Below, piece by piece: positions 44,215-56,724 of a stretch of DNA of 64,000 bases (position 1 is its first letter; every line of letters begins with the position of its first letter). The stretch covers positions 66,537,870 to 66,601,869 of the forward strand of contig CM043952.1 in assembly GCA_014529385.2 (NCBI GenBank), given 5' to 3'. The position numbers were made by a program, and so were the translations under genes. Below the pieces are notes generated by a model. The model ran no database searches, was not told the DNA's origin, and saw nothing but the letters and a program-made list of their open reading frames with translations. This stretch comes from Adiantum capillus-veneris. Its lineage: Eukaryota > Streptophyta > Polypodiopsida > Polypodiales > Pteridaceae.

Positions 44215-45554
44215 CACTAGAATGGTAACAGGACACTTTAATGTCCTTGGACACTTTTGTGTCCTGTTAAGTGACCATTTTGCTTGAATTATTTGAAGAG
44301 TATGAAAATGAATTTCTAGGTGCTATATATCCACAAATTTGCCTTATGAGCTGAAAAAAACTTAGCATTTTTTTTGGAGTATCGATCTCACCATTAACCT
44401 TACTCTTGCACAACATTTTTGAACGTAAACTGTGTGAAAAAACGGGTCCTATTTTTGGTTTTTTTTCAAATTTTGGCAACTATACCACTCTAAACTTCAT
44501 GTTTTTGAGTTTAAGATGGCTAGAGGTTAGGCCTTCATAGTTCTCAACATGTTTTTATGCTTGTAGGGAGAGCTAAGTGCTAAAATTGAAAGTTATGACC
44601 AATTTACAAGAATTGCATAATCCTGTTTTTTGGCCAAAATTAGCACTTTTATGATTTTTTTGGTGGCTTTCTTGATATTAAAATTCAATTTTGATTGTGT
44701 AAGTGTAATGAATAACATAAAGCTAATCTTCCTTGAGTTTTGGGGGACCTAATATGATATATAGCATAGTATATGATGATGGTTGAGTTTTTTGATTTGT
44801 TGAAGAATACGATACATTTTAGAGTAGCAAGTATAACGTTCTCAATATTGCTAGTTTCTTAGGCCAATTGTGTGTATTTTGTAGGTAGTAACCATATCTA
44901 ATCATAGATTACAAACTTGGCTAGATATTGAGTAGTTTCTATGGGTTTCTAGAGGCCATAATGCTAAACCCAGTTTTTCCATGTTTGCTGTATTTAGCAC
45001 TTTATCATAGCCCCCAAGGTTCCAATTGTAAGAGATCCATTATCCTTTTGACATGATCCATGGCTCCTTTTGAATCCAAAGGCCCAAAAGGAACTAAGAA
45101 AACATGTATATAGTATCTGTATTGAGCGTGACTATAGAAACTTTGATGATAGGTCCGCAGAATGGCAAAAATGAAACTTTTTTGTACCTATTTTTTTTGC
45201 CCAAAAAACAATTAGTGAGGTAAAATCAACCATATGTTTTGGTCACCAACCCATTGAAGTTAACGGGGCATTTTATCTCATGTCCTACAAAAATCCCCAC
45301 TCTTATTTATATGCAATCAACCGTAAGAAAGTGTTGTTTTGGGCAAAATGCACTGGTCCATCAACTTTGGAGGCTTGTAGTGACCAAGGGATGAGAAAAA
45401 TTACAAGTTTCTCATTTTTTCCATATGTACTAGTTATTGAACTATAAGCTCATGAAAGGATTTTTCAAAATGAGTGGATCTACTATGGTTTTGGAAATTT
45501 TTCCCAAAACCATGAAAGGACACTTTTATGTCCTGTTAGGTTACCATTCTAGTG
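44215..45554. mobile_element. 1,340-bp element, CACTAG ends, TTAA duplication
   Basis: Left end CACTAGAATGGTAACAGGAC and inverted right end CACTAGAATGGTAACCTAAC then AGGACAT. TTAA flanks both sides (44,211-44,214 and 45,555-45,558). Removing the element and one TTAA leaves the LINE frame uninterrupted, which proves a clean insertion. The left end also carries a GGACACTTTAATGTCC palindrome and the direct phrase GGACACTTTTGTGTCC. The AT-rich interior has no recognisable transposase. Confidence 0.9.
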
Positions 45555-46770
45555 TTAAGAACTATTGCTTGCATAATGGGCTGATTGTGAATGAATTTAC
45601 AACAAAGGTTATGCTTGTGAAAACCAACCATAAGGAGAAGCCATTCATTGTGTGCAACAATGAGACACTTGAAGTTGTTGAGAGATTTAAGTACCTTGGC
45701 CTTGAGGTTCCGGCCAATCACAAGTGGCATGAATGTGATATGCATCATTTGGAAGCGGGAAAGAGAGAATACTATGCATTTGAGAATATATGTAATGCAG
45801 GCAACATCAAGTGTTGGGTTCTCCAGAAGTATCTTTTTGGCACATCGGTGACACCGATTCTTCTTTATGGAGTTGAAGTGTGGGGTAGGAGCATCTCAAA
45901 GTCTAATTGGAAAGAGTTTGAGAATGTCCAAAAGATTTTTTTCACAAACTTTCTTCAAGTTAAGACAGTACAAACACCATGTATGCTCGTACTTCTTTAG
46001 TCAGGATCTCTTCCAATTGAGGTTATGGGCATGGAAAGGGTTGTGGAGTACATGATAAATATGCATCAAAACCCCTCACATTGACTTCCTACAAACGCAT
46101 GGGAAGCAAGCAAAAAAGTTTAAAAGATGCATAAAAGCAAGATCCTGAGCATGAGATTGATGCAAGACATAAAGAAGTGGTTTGGGATATGGGATGCATT
46201 ACACTTGCTACATGATGCCTCAATTGACTCGCAAGTGAATGAAGCGTGTCTACAATGCCAATGTATTATAGCTTGGGAGGAATCCGGTGGGTCATGCTTC
46301 ATACATTACACCACCCATATTGCCCCCAACTATAAACCATGTTATTCACTAAAAGGGGAAACCGTATTCACACTTACATGCTTGAGCCTATCCCCTTGTT
46401 AGCAATATGTGCACTATCACATCCATTTGTCTTAGCTCCCACTCCCTTCGATGTGAGAGAGGGCGCTGGGGCAATGGAGAAGAGTCAAATTGATTGTGCA
46501 CATTATGCTCACTACAAGTTTGAGAGTCTGAGTACCACACACTACTAGAGTGCTCAGCTTTTGGTCACATCTGAACTTGCTTCCCTCACCTTTTTAGCCA
46601 TGATTTAAACCTACACACTTTCGTCTCCCAACCACAATGCAGTCTCTCCATTGCGACTCTCATCATTACAATTTTGGAGCATCGAGATTCACTCATCAGA
46701 CACATACATACTACATCACATGTAACTTTGGTCTTGTAGGTCATATTTGACCTCTGAGGATCATAATAAA

Positions 46771-46790
<20 letters not shown>
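45555..46790 (+). pseudogene. LINE reverse transcriptase, 3' part and tail
   Basis: Continuation of the interrupted LINE: KNYCLHNGLIVNEFTTKVML and ERFKYLGLEV (the post-RT KYLG motif). These are followed by TSVTPILLYGVEVWG (near 45,850) and NVQKIFFTNFLQVKTVQTP. After a stop near 46,000 the domain continues as LPIEVMGMERVVEYM and QDIKKWFGIWDALHLLHD (46,160). The non-coding 3' end finishes GATCATAATAAAATCTCTCT and enters a (CT)n tract. A second, inverted copy of the same 3' region lies at 53,395-54,140. Confidence 0.82.
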
Positions 46791-46956
<166 letters not shown>

Positions 46957-46980
46957 GCACATGTAGAGGTTGGTGCTTAG

Positions 46981-47211
46981 TGTAGAGTGCGCAGGTGATG
47001 GCGAAGGTAGAAAAAAAGACTACACACACACACCAACACACATCGAGAGACACACACACATAAAATCCTTACCTTGCAGCAGCCATTCAACGTGCTGCTC
47101 TCTCTCTTCTTTTTTGAACTATTATCCAAAGTGTATTTACAACATAGTATAGCCAGTGTCCGGTCGCCCATAGCACAACGGACATATTCTTTAACATCAT
47201 ATTCTTTAACA
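46981..47211 (-). repeat. Copia 3' LTR
   Basis: TGTAGAGTGCGCAGG to TTCTTTAACA on the plus strand. It carries a duplicated CATATTCTTTAACAT at its inner end that the partner LTR has only once. Confidence 0.93.
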
Positions 47212-47220
47212 CTCCCCCTC
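47212..47220 (-). other. Copia polypurine tract
   Basis: GAGGGGGAG on the minus strand, directly before the 3' LTR, primes plus-strand synthesis in this element class. Confidence 0.85.
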
Positions 47221-48900
47221 AAGCTCAGAATGAGCTTGCATATGATGGATTCCGAATGCTTCACGAAAGTAGAAAAACTTCTCCTTTCCAAGAGCTTTTG
47301 TAAATATATCCGCAACTTGATCATTTGTCTTCACATACACCAAATCAATCTCACTTGCAAAAACTTTTTCTCTAATGAAGTGATAATGTACTTCAATGTG
47401 TTTAGTGCGAGCATGGTAAACTGGATTCTTTGCCAGCATGATGCTGCTAATATTGTCACAATATATAATGACACTGTCAAGATAGTCAAAACCAAAGTCT
47501 ACCATAGTACTCTCAACCATGACTCTTCACATGCTGCCAAAGATGCTCCACGATATTCAGCTTCTGTACTTGATAATACTACAATTAATTACTTCTTGCT
47601 ACTCCATCTTATCACACCATTGCCAATGGAAAATGCATAACCACTTGTAGATCTTCTATCCATAAAATCTCCTGCCCAATCTTCATCTATGTAACCATAA
47701 AGACAAAGCTTCCCATTTTTTTTATAAAACATTCCATAACTGACAGTGGCTTTCACATATCTCATAATCCATCTCGCGCATCAAGATGACTTCTACATGG
47801 CTTTTGCATGAATTGACTCACAACACCCACTGCATAACTCAAATCTGGCCTTGTTATTGTCAACAAGTAAATAAGACTTCCAACCATCTTGCGATACATA
47901 GTGACATCCTCAATGTAATGTCCATCATCAATCAGCTTCACATTTTTGATCAAGAGGTGTATCAACTGGTTTGCACGCTGTCATTCCATATTTCTTAAGC
48001 ATATCCAATGTGTATTGTCTTTGTATCATCCAAATTCCTGATAAAGTGTCAACAATTTCAATTCCCAAGAAACATCTCAACTTACCAAGATCCTTCATTT
48101 TGAATTCTCTGAACAAACTCTTCTTGACATGCAAAATTTACTCATCATGACTTCGAGTGAGAATCAAGTCATCAACATAGATAACAATAACGACGATCTC
48201 TCCATCAACATGCTTCAAAAACAATGAGTGATCAACAGTAGATTGTTTAAATCCAATCTTCTTCAAGAATCTGGTTATCTTTTCACACCAAGCTCTAGAT
48301 TCTTGCTTCAAACCATACAATGCTTTCTTCAACTTACACACATAATATGGAAACTCTAGATGTTGATAACCCTCTGGCTATATCATATAAACTTCTTCTT
48401 CCAAGTCACCATTCAAGAATGCATTATTGACATCCATTTGTCGTAACTTCCAACCGAACATACTTGCCATTGCTATCACCGATCTGACTGTTGTCATCTT
48501 TGTAGCTGGACTAAATGTCTCACCATAATCAAGACCTTTTGTTTGTGCATAACCTTTAGCAACAAGCCTCGCTTTGTATCTTTACACACTATCATCTGAC
48601 TTGCACACTATCATCTTTCTACACTATCATTTGACTTTGTATACCCATTTTGAACCAATTGCTTTCTTTCCACTTGGCAAGCAAACCAAATCCCAAGTGT
48701 CATTCTTCACAAGAGCATCCATCTCATCATCCATAGTGGACTCCCATTCTGATTTTCCAATTGCCTCTTGAAAACATGTAGAGTCTTTATGTTGCACAAG
48801 TGAAACCATGTATGCATAATGTGTACGCATGTAGCCGTTGTATGCCAATCTATGAACCGGATAATGCACCCTCTGTGATCTTCTCAACTATGGTGCACTC
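47212..48900 (-). pseudogene. Copia RT-RNase H region
   Basis: From right to left: EWESTMDDEMDALVKNDTWD and SKWVYKVK (near 48,640), a damaged stretch with readable [12 protein letters not shown]-like text, and CKLKKALYGLKQESRAWCEK (near 48,330). Then come IYVDDLILTRS (catalytic YVDD at about 48,170-48,181), FKMKDLGKLRCFLGIEI, YRKMVGSLIYLLTITRPDLS (near 47,890) and the RNase H end with VIIYCDNISSIMLAKNP (near 47,460) and ARTKHIEVHYHFIRE. Several stops (48,140, 47,765) and frame changes near 47,600-47,760 and 48,345-48,620 inactivate it. Confidence 0.9.
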
Positions 48901-49901
48901 TTCTCTTCTACTCTTGCATATGGGGGTACATATTCCTCAACCACTTTCTTCTTGCCTTTCTCGTCTTGCTTCTTATCTCGCAAATGACCGCTCCATGGTT
49001 GAACACTTCCTGTACTCTCCTCTGCCATATGCGGTCCTGAAAGAGTTCTTGTTGATGGTCCTGGCTTATCAACAACATGAAGCACATTCTCTTGCTCCTC
49101 ATACTCATCTTCTATCATCACTGACTTTGGTTTACACCATGGTTCATGCTCACAAAATTTGACATCTCTACTGACATAAACTTGTCTTGTTGTAGGATCA
49201 TAGCACTTGTAACCTTTCTTTTCAACAGGGTAGCCCAAGAATATGCACTTCACTGCCTTTGGCTCCATCTTATCTCTTGCTTCATTTGGCACATGAACAT
49301 AGCAAACACATCCAAAAACTTTCATATAGGAAACTGTTGGCTTGATCCCATAAAGTCTCTCATTAGGTGAAATTTCATGAATGGCAACTGTTGGTGTTTG
49401 ATTCATAATGTGTATTGTTGTATGAACTGCTTCCTCCCAATATATTAATGGCATATTCATCTCATTCATCATGGCTCTTGCAATCTTTGCTATGACTCTA
49501 TCCTTTCTCTTAGAAACTCCATTTTTTTGTGGTGTGTATCTGCAAGTAATCTGTCTTCTTATGCCTTGTTCACGTAGGTAATCATCAAAACTATGTTACA
49601 TGTACTCTCCCCCTCCATCTGTACATAGGAATTTAATTTGACAACCATTCTCTTTCTCAATCATAACTTTGAACTACAAGAATGCCTCTGACTTTGCCTT
49701 TAGAAAGTAGACCCATGTCATTTTGTTGTAATCATCTGTGAATGTGATAAAATATCGACAACCATTTGGTGTAGCATGATGACAAGGTCCCCAAATATCT
49801 GAATGAACAATTTCCAAAGGACTTTGGCTAATTCTCCCCCCTCTTTGGAAATGGTAAACGAGATTGCTTTCCAAATTGACAAGCTTCACAAACATGATCA
49901 A
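48888..49901 (-). pseudogene. Copia integrase region
   Basis: IVHSDIWGP (near 49,800) and FITFTDDYNKMTWVYF (near 49,735) carry the first and second catalytic positions' surroundings. CTDGGGEY near 49,605 gives the D-GGGE-type motif, and YTPQKNGVSKRKDRVIAKIA (near 49,520) holds the region of the third acidic residue, here with Ser-Lys where Ala-Glu is usual. The downstream 194-residue open part has FGCVCYVHVP, KCIFLGYPVEKKGYKCYDP and VYVSRDVKF, typical of the copia integrase C-terminus, and a Lys/Glu-rich linker. A stop and frameshift separate the two halves. Confidence 0.88.
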
Positions 49902-50604
49902 AATTCAATCTGCCAAACTTTGGTAATCCACGTGCAGTTTGATTTGATTGCATATGCTTTAGTCTTCTAAAATTGACATGACCAATCCTCTTATGCCATA
50001 ACTCTGCCCAATCATCTTGAGTGGCTGATTTGTTTTCATACATACCATTGTGTAAACATGGATCTCTAGCTTCCAATGAGAACAAGCGACCTTTCTTTCT
50101 TCCACGTGCCAATATCTTGCCTGGTTTGCCTTTGTGAAACTCCTCTATGAAGCAGTCATAACAATTAAAATGGACTTGCAACCCTTGATCTGTCATTTGT
50201 CCAACTAATGCTAAATTCTTTGAGATTGAAGGAACATATAGAACATCTCCCAATGTGTTGTATGTCTCGTCTTTTTCTAGCAATGGAACTGAACCAACAT
50301 GCGTAATCTGATGCATAGTATCATCACCTGTAGCAACAAACTCATCCTCTTCTAACTTCTCTTTTCTGTCAAACCATTCACCATGATATGTCATATGATT
50401 TGTGGCACCACTATCTAAATACCAATCATCTGTATGATGTGGCTCCACCATGCTTTGAACAACATGCTCCATAGGAAATAAATGTCCACTCGATCTATTT
50501 TCATATATATTTTGATCATGAGGATTGTATCCAACAAAGTTTCCTCCATGTCTGCCATAACCTCGGCCTCTTCCACCACGATCACGATTTTGATTTAGCC
50601 TCAT
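49828..50604 (-). pseudogene. Copia protease and pre-integrase region
   Basis: WYLDSGATNHMTYHGEWF contains the DSGA active site of the pepsin-like retroviral protease type. LGDVLYVPSISKNLALVGQM and WHKRIGHVNFRRLKHM with CEACQFGKQSRLPFP form the GAG pre-integrase zinc region (H-H-C-C). The frame is open for 258 residues. Just upstream, CNRCGIYGHFEREC (about 50,608-50,649) is an intact CX2CX4HX4C nucleocapsid knuckle in a neighbouring frame position. Confidence 0.9.
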
Positions 50605-51560
50605 GTAACATTCTCTTTCAAAGTGACCATAAATGCCACATCTATTACAATATCCATCTCTTTGAGGATGTAAAAATTATCCACCTCCACGTCCACGACG
50701 TCAAGCTCTCCCTCTGCCTCTTTGGCTGTAATCATTGTAACTTTGACTTTGTTGGTTTTGTCATTGACCTCTTCCAGCATTGTTTTCACAACCATAGTTT
50801 CCTCTTCCACCTCTATTGTTTCCACAACCTCTAGAGTAAAAAACCTGATCTCTCGAATTGTTATTTGATGTAGAAGGACATGACTTGCCTAACTTCACCT
50901 CTTCTTGCAAACAAAGGTTTACCAACTCTTCAAAATTAGGCATTTGTCCTCGAACAAATAGATGTATCCAATGACTTGTATTCCGGTCCCAAACCATTCA
51001 ATGGCACTGAAACTAAGTCATCATCTGGAACTTCAACATTAATGCTCGCAATATCTTCCTATATTTGCTTTATCTCTGTCACATAATCCGATATGGATCT
51101 ATTTCCTCGCCATACACAATGTAACCTTTAATTCAAGTGAACTTTTCGTGGTTCTATATTGGGGCTATTCATTCTTGCTAGTATCTCCCATGCTTCCTTT
51201 GGAGATTGAGCCTTCTTCACACGTGGTATAAAGAAGTCACTAATGCATAGTGAAATCCAATGCATCACTTCCCTTGAATTCTTGATCCACTTCTTGTAAG
51301 CTTCTACTCCTGCTTGCCATGTTTTATGTGCTTCAACATTCTCTCTGTTTGGTTCCAAACCAACCTCGGGACACTCTTGCTCACCTGTAATATAATCCCA
51401 TAAACCTTTGCCCATGATGAAGTTCTCCATCCTGTAAGACCATATGCGGTAGTTCTCTCTGGTCAGCTTCTCTCCAACAATCTGTGTGACTTGAGTTGAG
51501 CTTTGTGCCATCTTCACTCTCTCCATTTCTTCCAAAGGATTTTGACAAAATTTTGGCAGA
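50590..51560 (-). pseudogene. Copia gag region
   Basis: Begins near 51,530 (MERVKMAQSSTQVTQIVGEK), continues with NYRIWSYRMENFIMGKGLWD, HWISLCISDFFIPRVKKAQS and PKEAWEILARMN, the UBN2-type Gag of plant copia elements. After a stop near 51,128 comes sequence such as SDYVTEIKQI and LNGLGPEYKSL, then a Gly/Arg/Asn-rich segment leading to the CCHC knuckle. At least two frame changes between 51,130 and 50,760. Confidence 0.85.
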
Positions 51561-52389
51561 GTTCCGTTTGTATTTGGACAATATCTCAAGTGACAATCTC
51601 AACCAAAGTGCTCATAAACACTGACAAAAAATCTATCACTGCCAAGGGAAAATCCACTGCCTCACTTTGCCACAGACTGACTCAATACTATGCATAAATA
51701 CTCTAAAACAATGTCCACATGGACCTGTATGCAAATGCAATCCATACGCTGTCCTGTATCACATATCCATATATCCACCTTCTTCCCATAGTCGTAAACG
51801 ACATATGAGGTCTTTAGCGGGGCAAGTCGGGGGTTTGCTCCAGTACCTAATCCACCTTGCCAAAGTACCAAAGCTCCCAAGGCAAGGCTTCAAAAAAACC
51901 TCACTCGACCCTCACAAAGGCTGCACTTTTCCAAAATACATTAACCACATATCCATACATAACCACAAAGTACTCAATCTGATAATATAACCGCCTCAAC
52001 TTCTTTCCACAACCTTTCTTACATAGACAGCTATCCATAACGGACCCACAACAACCAAACGTAATCTTAGATAACAAAATATCATGATGCATAAGCTCTA
52101 TGTTGCTCTCCAAAACCTATGTAAATGCTGAATTCTTCACCTGTAACCTGTAAATCTACTGTCGAGTGCAAAACAGGAAATCTCTTATGCCTGTGTGACC
52201 TGACTGTTTGCTGCATATTTTGGAAAATCTAAGTATGCCAATGCGTTCGGAATGCCCAAAAACATAAAGATAGACTCCTGGATCACTGTATTTCGAGTTC
52301 GGGTGAGGGAGTTATGACCAAAAAACCTCTCTTTTTGGTTGTTTTCCAGAGCTGATGAAATCTGTATTGATTGTAGCTTCTTAAACTGA

Positions 52390-52401
52390 GCTCTGATACC
52401 A
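52390..52401 (-). other. Copia primer-binding site
   Basis: TGGTATCAGAGC on the minus strand, three bases inside the 5' LTR: perfect plant initiator tRNA-Met primer match. Confidence 0.95.
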
Positions 52402-52404
52402 CTT

Positions 52405-52634
52405 TGTAGTGTGCACAGGTGATGGAGAAGGTAGGAAAAAGGACTACACACACACACACCAACACACATCGAGACACACACACACACACACACACACACA
52501 ATCATTACCCTGCAGCAGCCATTCAACGTGCTGCTCTCTCTCTTCTTCTCTTTGAACTATTATCCAAAGTATATTTACAACATAGTATAGTCAGTGTCCA
52601 GCCACCCATAGCACAACGGGCATATTCTTTAACA
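52405..52634 (-). repeat. Copia 5' LTR
   Basis: TGTAGTGTGCACAGG to TTCTTTAACA on the plus strand; contains a (CA)n tract longer than in the partner LTR. Flanked outside by CTTAG. Confidence 0.95.
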
Positions 52635-52654
52635 CTTAGCACCTACCTCCACAT

Positions 52655-52750
52655 GTGCTTGAGAGAGAGAGAGAGAGAGGAGAGATAAGGAGAGAAGGGA
52701 GGTACATACATATATAGAGAGAGAATAAAGAGAGAAGGAGAGGGAGGAAG

Positions 52751-52807
<57 letters not shown>

Positions 52808-52983
52808 TACAGACAGATAGAGATAGAAAGAGGAAGAGAGAGAGAGAGAGACATTTATATCTTTTTCTATCTCACTCCCCCCTTCTCTATATCTATCTCT
52901 TCTTCTTCTTCTTACTCTCTCTCTCTCTCTCTTCTAAATGTCTCTCTCTCTTCCTCTTCCTCTCTCTCTCTCTCTCTCTCTCC

Positions 52984-53034
<51 letters not shown>

Positions 53035-53104
53035 TACATTTATATCTTTTTCTATCTCACTCTCCCATTCTTCTCTATCTATCTCTTCTTCTTCTTCTTC
53101 TTCC

Positions 53105-53146
<42 letters not shown>

Positions 53147-53395
53147 TATATATATATATATCTATATATATAAATATATATAAATACACACACACACACA
53201 CACACTCCCACCTCCACATGTGCTTGAGAGAGAGGGTGGGTGGGTATATATATATATATATACATACATACATACATACATATATATATATATATATGTT
53301 TGTATGTATGTAAGTATATATATATATGTGTGTGTGTCTACACACACACAAACACAACATACATATATATCCCTTCATATGCTTGAGAGCTAGAG
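52655..53395. repeat. Mixed AG/AT/CT/CA microsatellite block with duplication
   Basis: (AG)n, (AT)n, (CT)n, (CA)n and ACAT repeats. A compound unit containing CATTTATATCTTTTTCTATC, CTCTTCTTCTTCTT and CTCTCCATATATAT occurs twice, near 52,850-53,000 and 53,035-53,165. CCTCCACATGTGCTTGAGAG occurs at 52,645 and again at 53,211. All open frames here are spurious. Confidence 0.92.
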
Positions 53396-54190
53396 AGAGA
53401 TTTTATTATCGTCCACGGAGTCAAATAAGACCTATGGGACAAAAAGTTACATGTGATTTAGTATGTGTGCGGCTAATGAGTGACTCTTGATGCTCCTAAA
53501 TTGTGGTGATGAGACTTGCAATGGAGGGCCCACACTGTGACTTGGACAGAAACGTGTGTAGATCTTAGTCATGACTAAAAATGTGAGGGAAGCATGTTTG
53601 GATGTGACCAAAAGCTAAGCACTCTAGTAGTGTGTGGTACTCAAACTCTTGGACTTGCAGTGAGCATAACGTTCACAATGGATTTGACTCCTCTCCATTG
53701 CCCCAATGCCCTATCTCACATTGAAGGTAGTGAAAACTAAGACGAGTGGCTGTGATAGTGCATATTGCTGACAAGGGGATAGGCTCAATTATGTAAGTGT
53801 GAGTGGAATTTCTTCTTTCAGCAAAGCACATGGTGTTGTAGTTGGGGGAAATCTGGGTGGTGTAATGTATAAAGCGTGACCCACCAGATTCCTCGCAAGC
53901 CATAATGCATTCACATTGTAGAAAAGCTTCAGTCACTTGGGAGTTTATCGAGGCATCATGTAGCAAGTGTAATGCATCCCATATCCCAAACCACTTACTT
54001 ATGTCTTGTATCCAATGCACACCTCCGAAAACATGCTCTCTCACCAATGGTACATACAAAAATGAAACTATCTTTCGTGTTCTAAACACATGTGAATCTC
54101 CTATCAATGAAAATTCCAATAACTTTGTGTACAAACATCACACACTTTTTCATTTTAGCAAGCATTTCAAACATACCCCAAATTAGGAGT
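53395..54190 (-). pseudogene. Inverted LINE 3' fragment
   Basis: The minus strand reads WIQDISKWFGIWDALHLLHD (near 53,985), then ASINSQVTEAFLQCECIMA and GGSRFIHYTTQISPNYNTM. It matches the plus-strand LINE at 46,150-46,400, and the non-coding tail matches to the ATAATAAAATCTCTCTC end. Upstream (54,040-54,190) the protein-like text (LIGDSHVFRTRKIVSFLYVP) differs from the first copy. It is a truncated second insertion or the other arm of an inverted duplication. Confidence 0.8.
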
Positions 54191-54349
54191 CGAATTTTTC
54201 AGATCATTTGACTTCTCACTTGCCTCTTGAAGACCATCCATGCCACCTCTAGGAGGACTGGTTGCACAAATACATTATGACCAAATAAGGAATAACAAAC
54301 CTACACCAAATAACTAGTGCACTACCCACACAGCATATAGCAAATGAAT

Positions 54350-56640
54350 GATTGAGGATTTTACCTTGAGACTTATCTCTTCCTTTGTGTTGTGGATTCT
54401 CTTCCTTCTTGACCACACATTCCTTGTCTCTTGTTTGAGTCACAACTTTCCCATGAGTTGCATATAGGTAATTTCTCCCTCTCCAAGACATGACCTTACT
54501 CCAAATAAACCCACCATGGGCAAGTATCAATATCCCATGGATTTAGCCCTTGCATCTCAATGGGACACATATACAAGATGCAACGTCAGAGACATCTGTC
54601 CAATTACAAGCCAAAATAGGTACGAAAGGTATACCTCCTTGACTCTTTAATTCCATTAAATACCTGTATTTGACTTGATTCAGAGACACATTTCATAAAG
54701 CCCAAAATGTTTTATAACGACATAAAAATATGAAAACTAATTAAAGCCCTGCTGGCTATGCATTTCCCCCTAGTCTCTCTTTAAGACTCCAAAGGAAACA
54801 TCAGCTTTCCCTTCTCCAATTTAATTCTCATGTAATAATTAGAAAATGTAAATGCTAGAGGGAGAACCAACCATCTAGGAATATCTACAATTTTTTTTAG
54901 CACCACCTTTGCTTTTTTAATTACTTTGTCCAACAATTGCTCTCTGCGAATAACTACAAAAGAGAAAAAAGACACATTGGACACAAAAACCACTAGAGAT
55001 AGCGTAACATAGCTTTGAAAAACATTTCACATATTGCCCGTAGTGATGGTCTCAAAATTGCAAATGATACAAAGATTTGTTGCTTTGTTTTCTTCCAGGA
55101 GTGATAATTAAAGAATCTTGGTATCAATTCAAGCATCAAATAAGGCTATGAGATTCAGTTTTTCAAGAGTTGCAAAGCTCTCTCCATCCCAATGAAGAGC
55201 AAGCACCTTGTCTCTCCATACATCTCCATGTCAAGGAACAACCACATTAAGAATCTACAATACACAAACAATTCACATACACATCAACTATGACATGTGG
55301 AAACCAAGCCCCATCACTAGTGGCATACCTTGCCTATCTTGTCAACACAACGATGACCCAACTCATCGTTTTCCTTCAATTCTATTCTTCCAAGTTTGTC
55401 TTCACTCACAATGTGACGTAATTGATCAATCTTTTTGTTAAATGCTAATGTCCTTTGAGCCTTAAAAAAAGAAAACTCTTATGTTCTAGAGAAAACATTG
55501 GTTACAAGGAACAACATTGAAAATAGAGAAGGCTTTACATTGTACACCAGCTTTCAAGGTACCTATGGTTCAAGAGAAACCAAGGCTCAACCCCCTTTGA
55601 AGTCTTCTTTCTAGTTTGAGAGATTACCTTTTGATCCTTATCAAGAAGCTCCAATAAGTATGATTGATGATCCGTTTCACATATGCTAATGCACTTCACC
55701 ATCTCATCTCTCAATGAAGTTGGGACAAAAGCATGTGTATTGAGACTATATAAACAACAAAAAATAAATAACAAAGATTTCATTTCACTAAGTAAACTAA
55801 ATGACAAATTTATTAACATAAAAATTTCCAAAGGCTCACTTACTAGTTCATCCTTTGTAAAGTCGACGACAAAGCAATTTCCAAAACCTTCCATGGATCT
55901 ATCAGTGTGCACAAGACTCTTTCATGCTTTTCCTTTGAATGAGAAAGCGCTCCCTTATTGATGATGTCCAAGCCATGAGTCTGTGATTGCCATCCAGATG
56001 AAAAACATTCAATTTGAAAGAATTGCAAGGTGTGGATATGCTTTCACCTCCTCCTCAAATTCCGCAATGACTTCCCTCCAAATAGGATCCCATTTAGAAA
56101 TAATTTCTTCTAAGGTGAAGCACTCTTGGCGTGAAGGAGTTCATAAAGAAACAATAAAAGCACCTTTTTTAGCCACATAACCCTTCTTGCCAAAAGCATC
56201 CTTTAAACCACCCACTTCATTTATGAGTCCTCTAGCTTTTGCGTGAGGCTTCAATCTGCAAAGAGAAATAGAAGAACACTCATGACAGATAAACAATTGT
56301 ATTTCATTAAAAATATCTTCTCCTTTGTTCAGGTAGATATCTACCTCTTTATTATCATCTTTACCAACCTTAGACCTTACCACAAAAGGCACAATTGCAA
56401 GGGCTTGTTCCTCAGCTAGAACAAAATCATCACATTGAGTGACACCTTCCACGTTAGCTTAACTTTTTTCATCTTTAGCCAGATTATTTGTATCTTGAAA
56501 ACTTGTCTCCACCACATTACTAACTTCATCCAAAATTTTACTACTTATTGGAACATCCTTCCTTTTTGAGACTCTCAGTCGCTTCATTTGCTTAGATGAA
56601 CAATATGGATTCATATGACTGCAAACACCACAAAGCAATC
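54350..56640 (-). pseudogene. Unidentified multi-exon gene remnant
   Basis: Protein-like blocks on the minus strand are separated by AT-rich gaps with splice-like edges. They are: SKQMKRLRVSKRKDVPISSK (after TTTGCAG near 56,625); EEQALAIVPFVVRSKVGKDD; GGLKDAFGKKGYVAKKGAFI (near 56,190); CFTLEEIISKWDPIWREVIA then EFEEEVKAYPH (near 56,060); MEGFGNCFVVDFTKDEL followed by donor-like GTAAGT (near 55,850); and MVKCISICETDHQSYLLELL (near 55,650). Then come FNKKIDQLRHIVSEDKLGRI and a GTATGC donor (near 55,330-55,440); KVLALHWDGESFATLEKLNL (near 55,180); EQLLDKVIKKAKVVLKKIVD after CTCTTTTGTAG (near 54,940); and KVVTQTRDKECVVKKEENPQ then CAAG|GTAAAA (near 54,370). Two stops (56,460 and 56,128) and a frameshift suggest a pseudogene. 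I do not recognise the family. Confidence 0.45.
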
Positions 56641-56724
56641 TTTAGATTACAACACTAGAAGCAATCAAATGACTATCATGCCAAAAAAATTAAAATAATT
56701 AATTAACATTGATGAATAATTTCA

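Larger units (their letters stand above)
46981..52634 (-). mobile_element. Full-length Ty1/copia retrotransposon
   Basis: Two LTRs of about 230 bp (46,981-47,211 and 52,405-52,634), 5-bp target duplication CTTAG (46,976-46,980 and 52,635-52,639), tRNA-Met primer site and polypurine tract all present. The order gag, protease, integrase, RT, RNase H on the minus strand is that of copia. The LTRs differ at about 13 positions outside the CA microsatellite and by a 15-bp repeat at the left LTR's end, so it is not a very recent insertion. A few stops and frameshifts break the polyprotein. It is a different family from the copia copies at 2-11 kb. Confidence 0.95.

Noticed and set aside
47074-47640. 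188-residue frame, plus strand
   Set aside because: Antisense of the copia LTR, polypurine tract and RNase H end.
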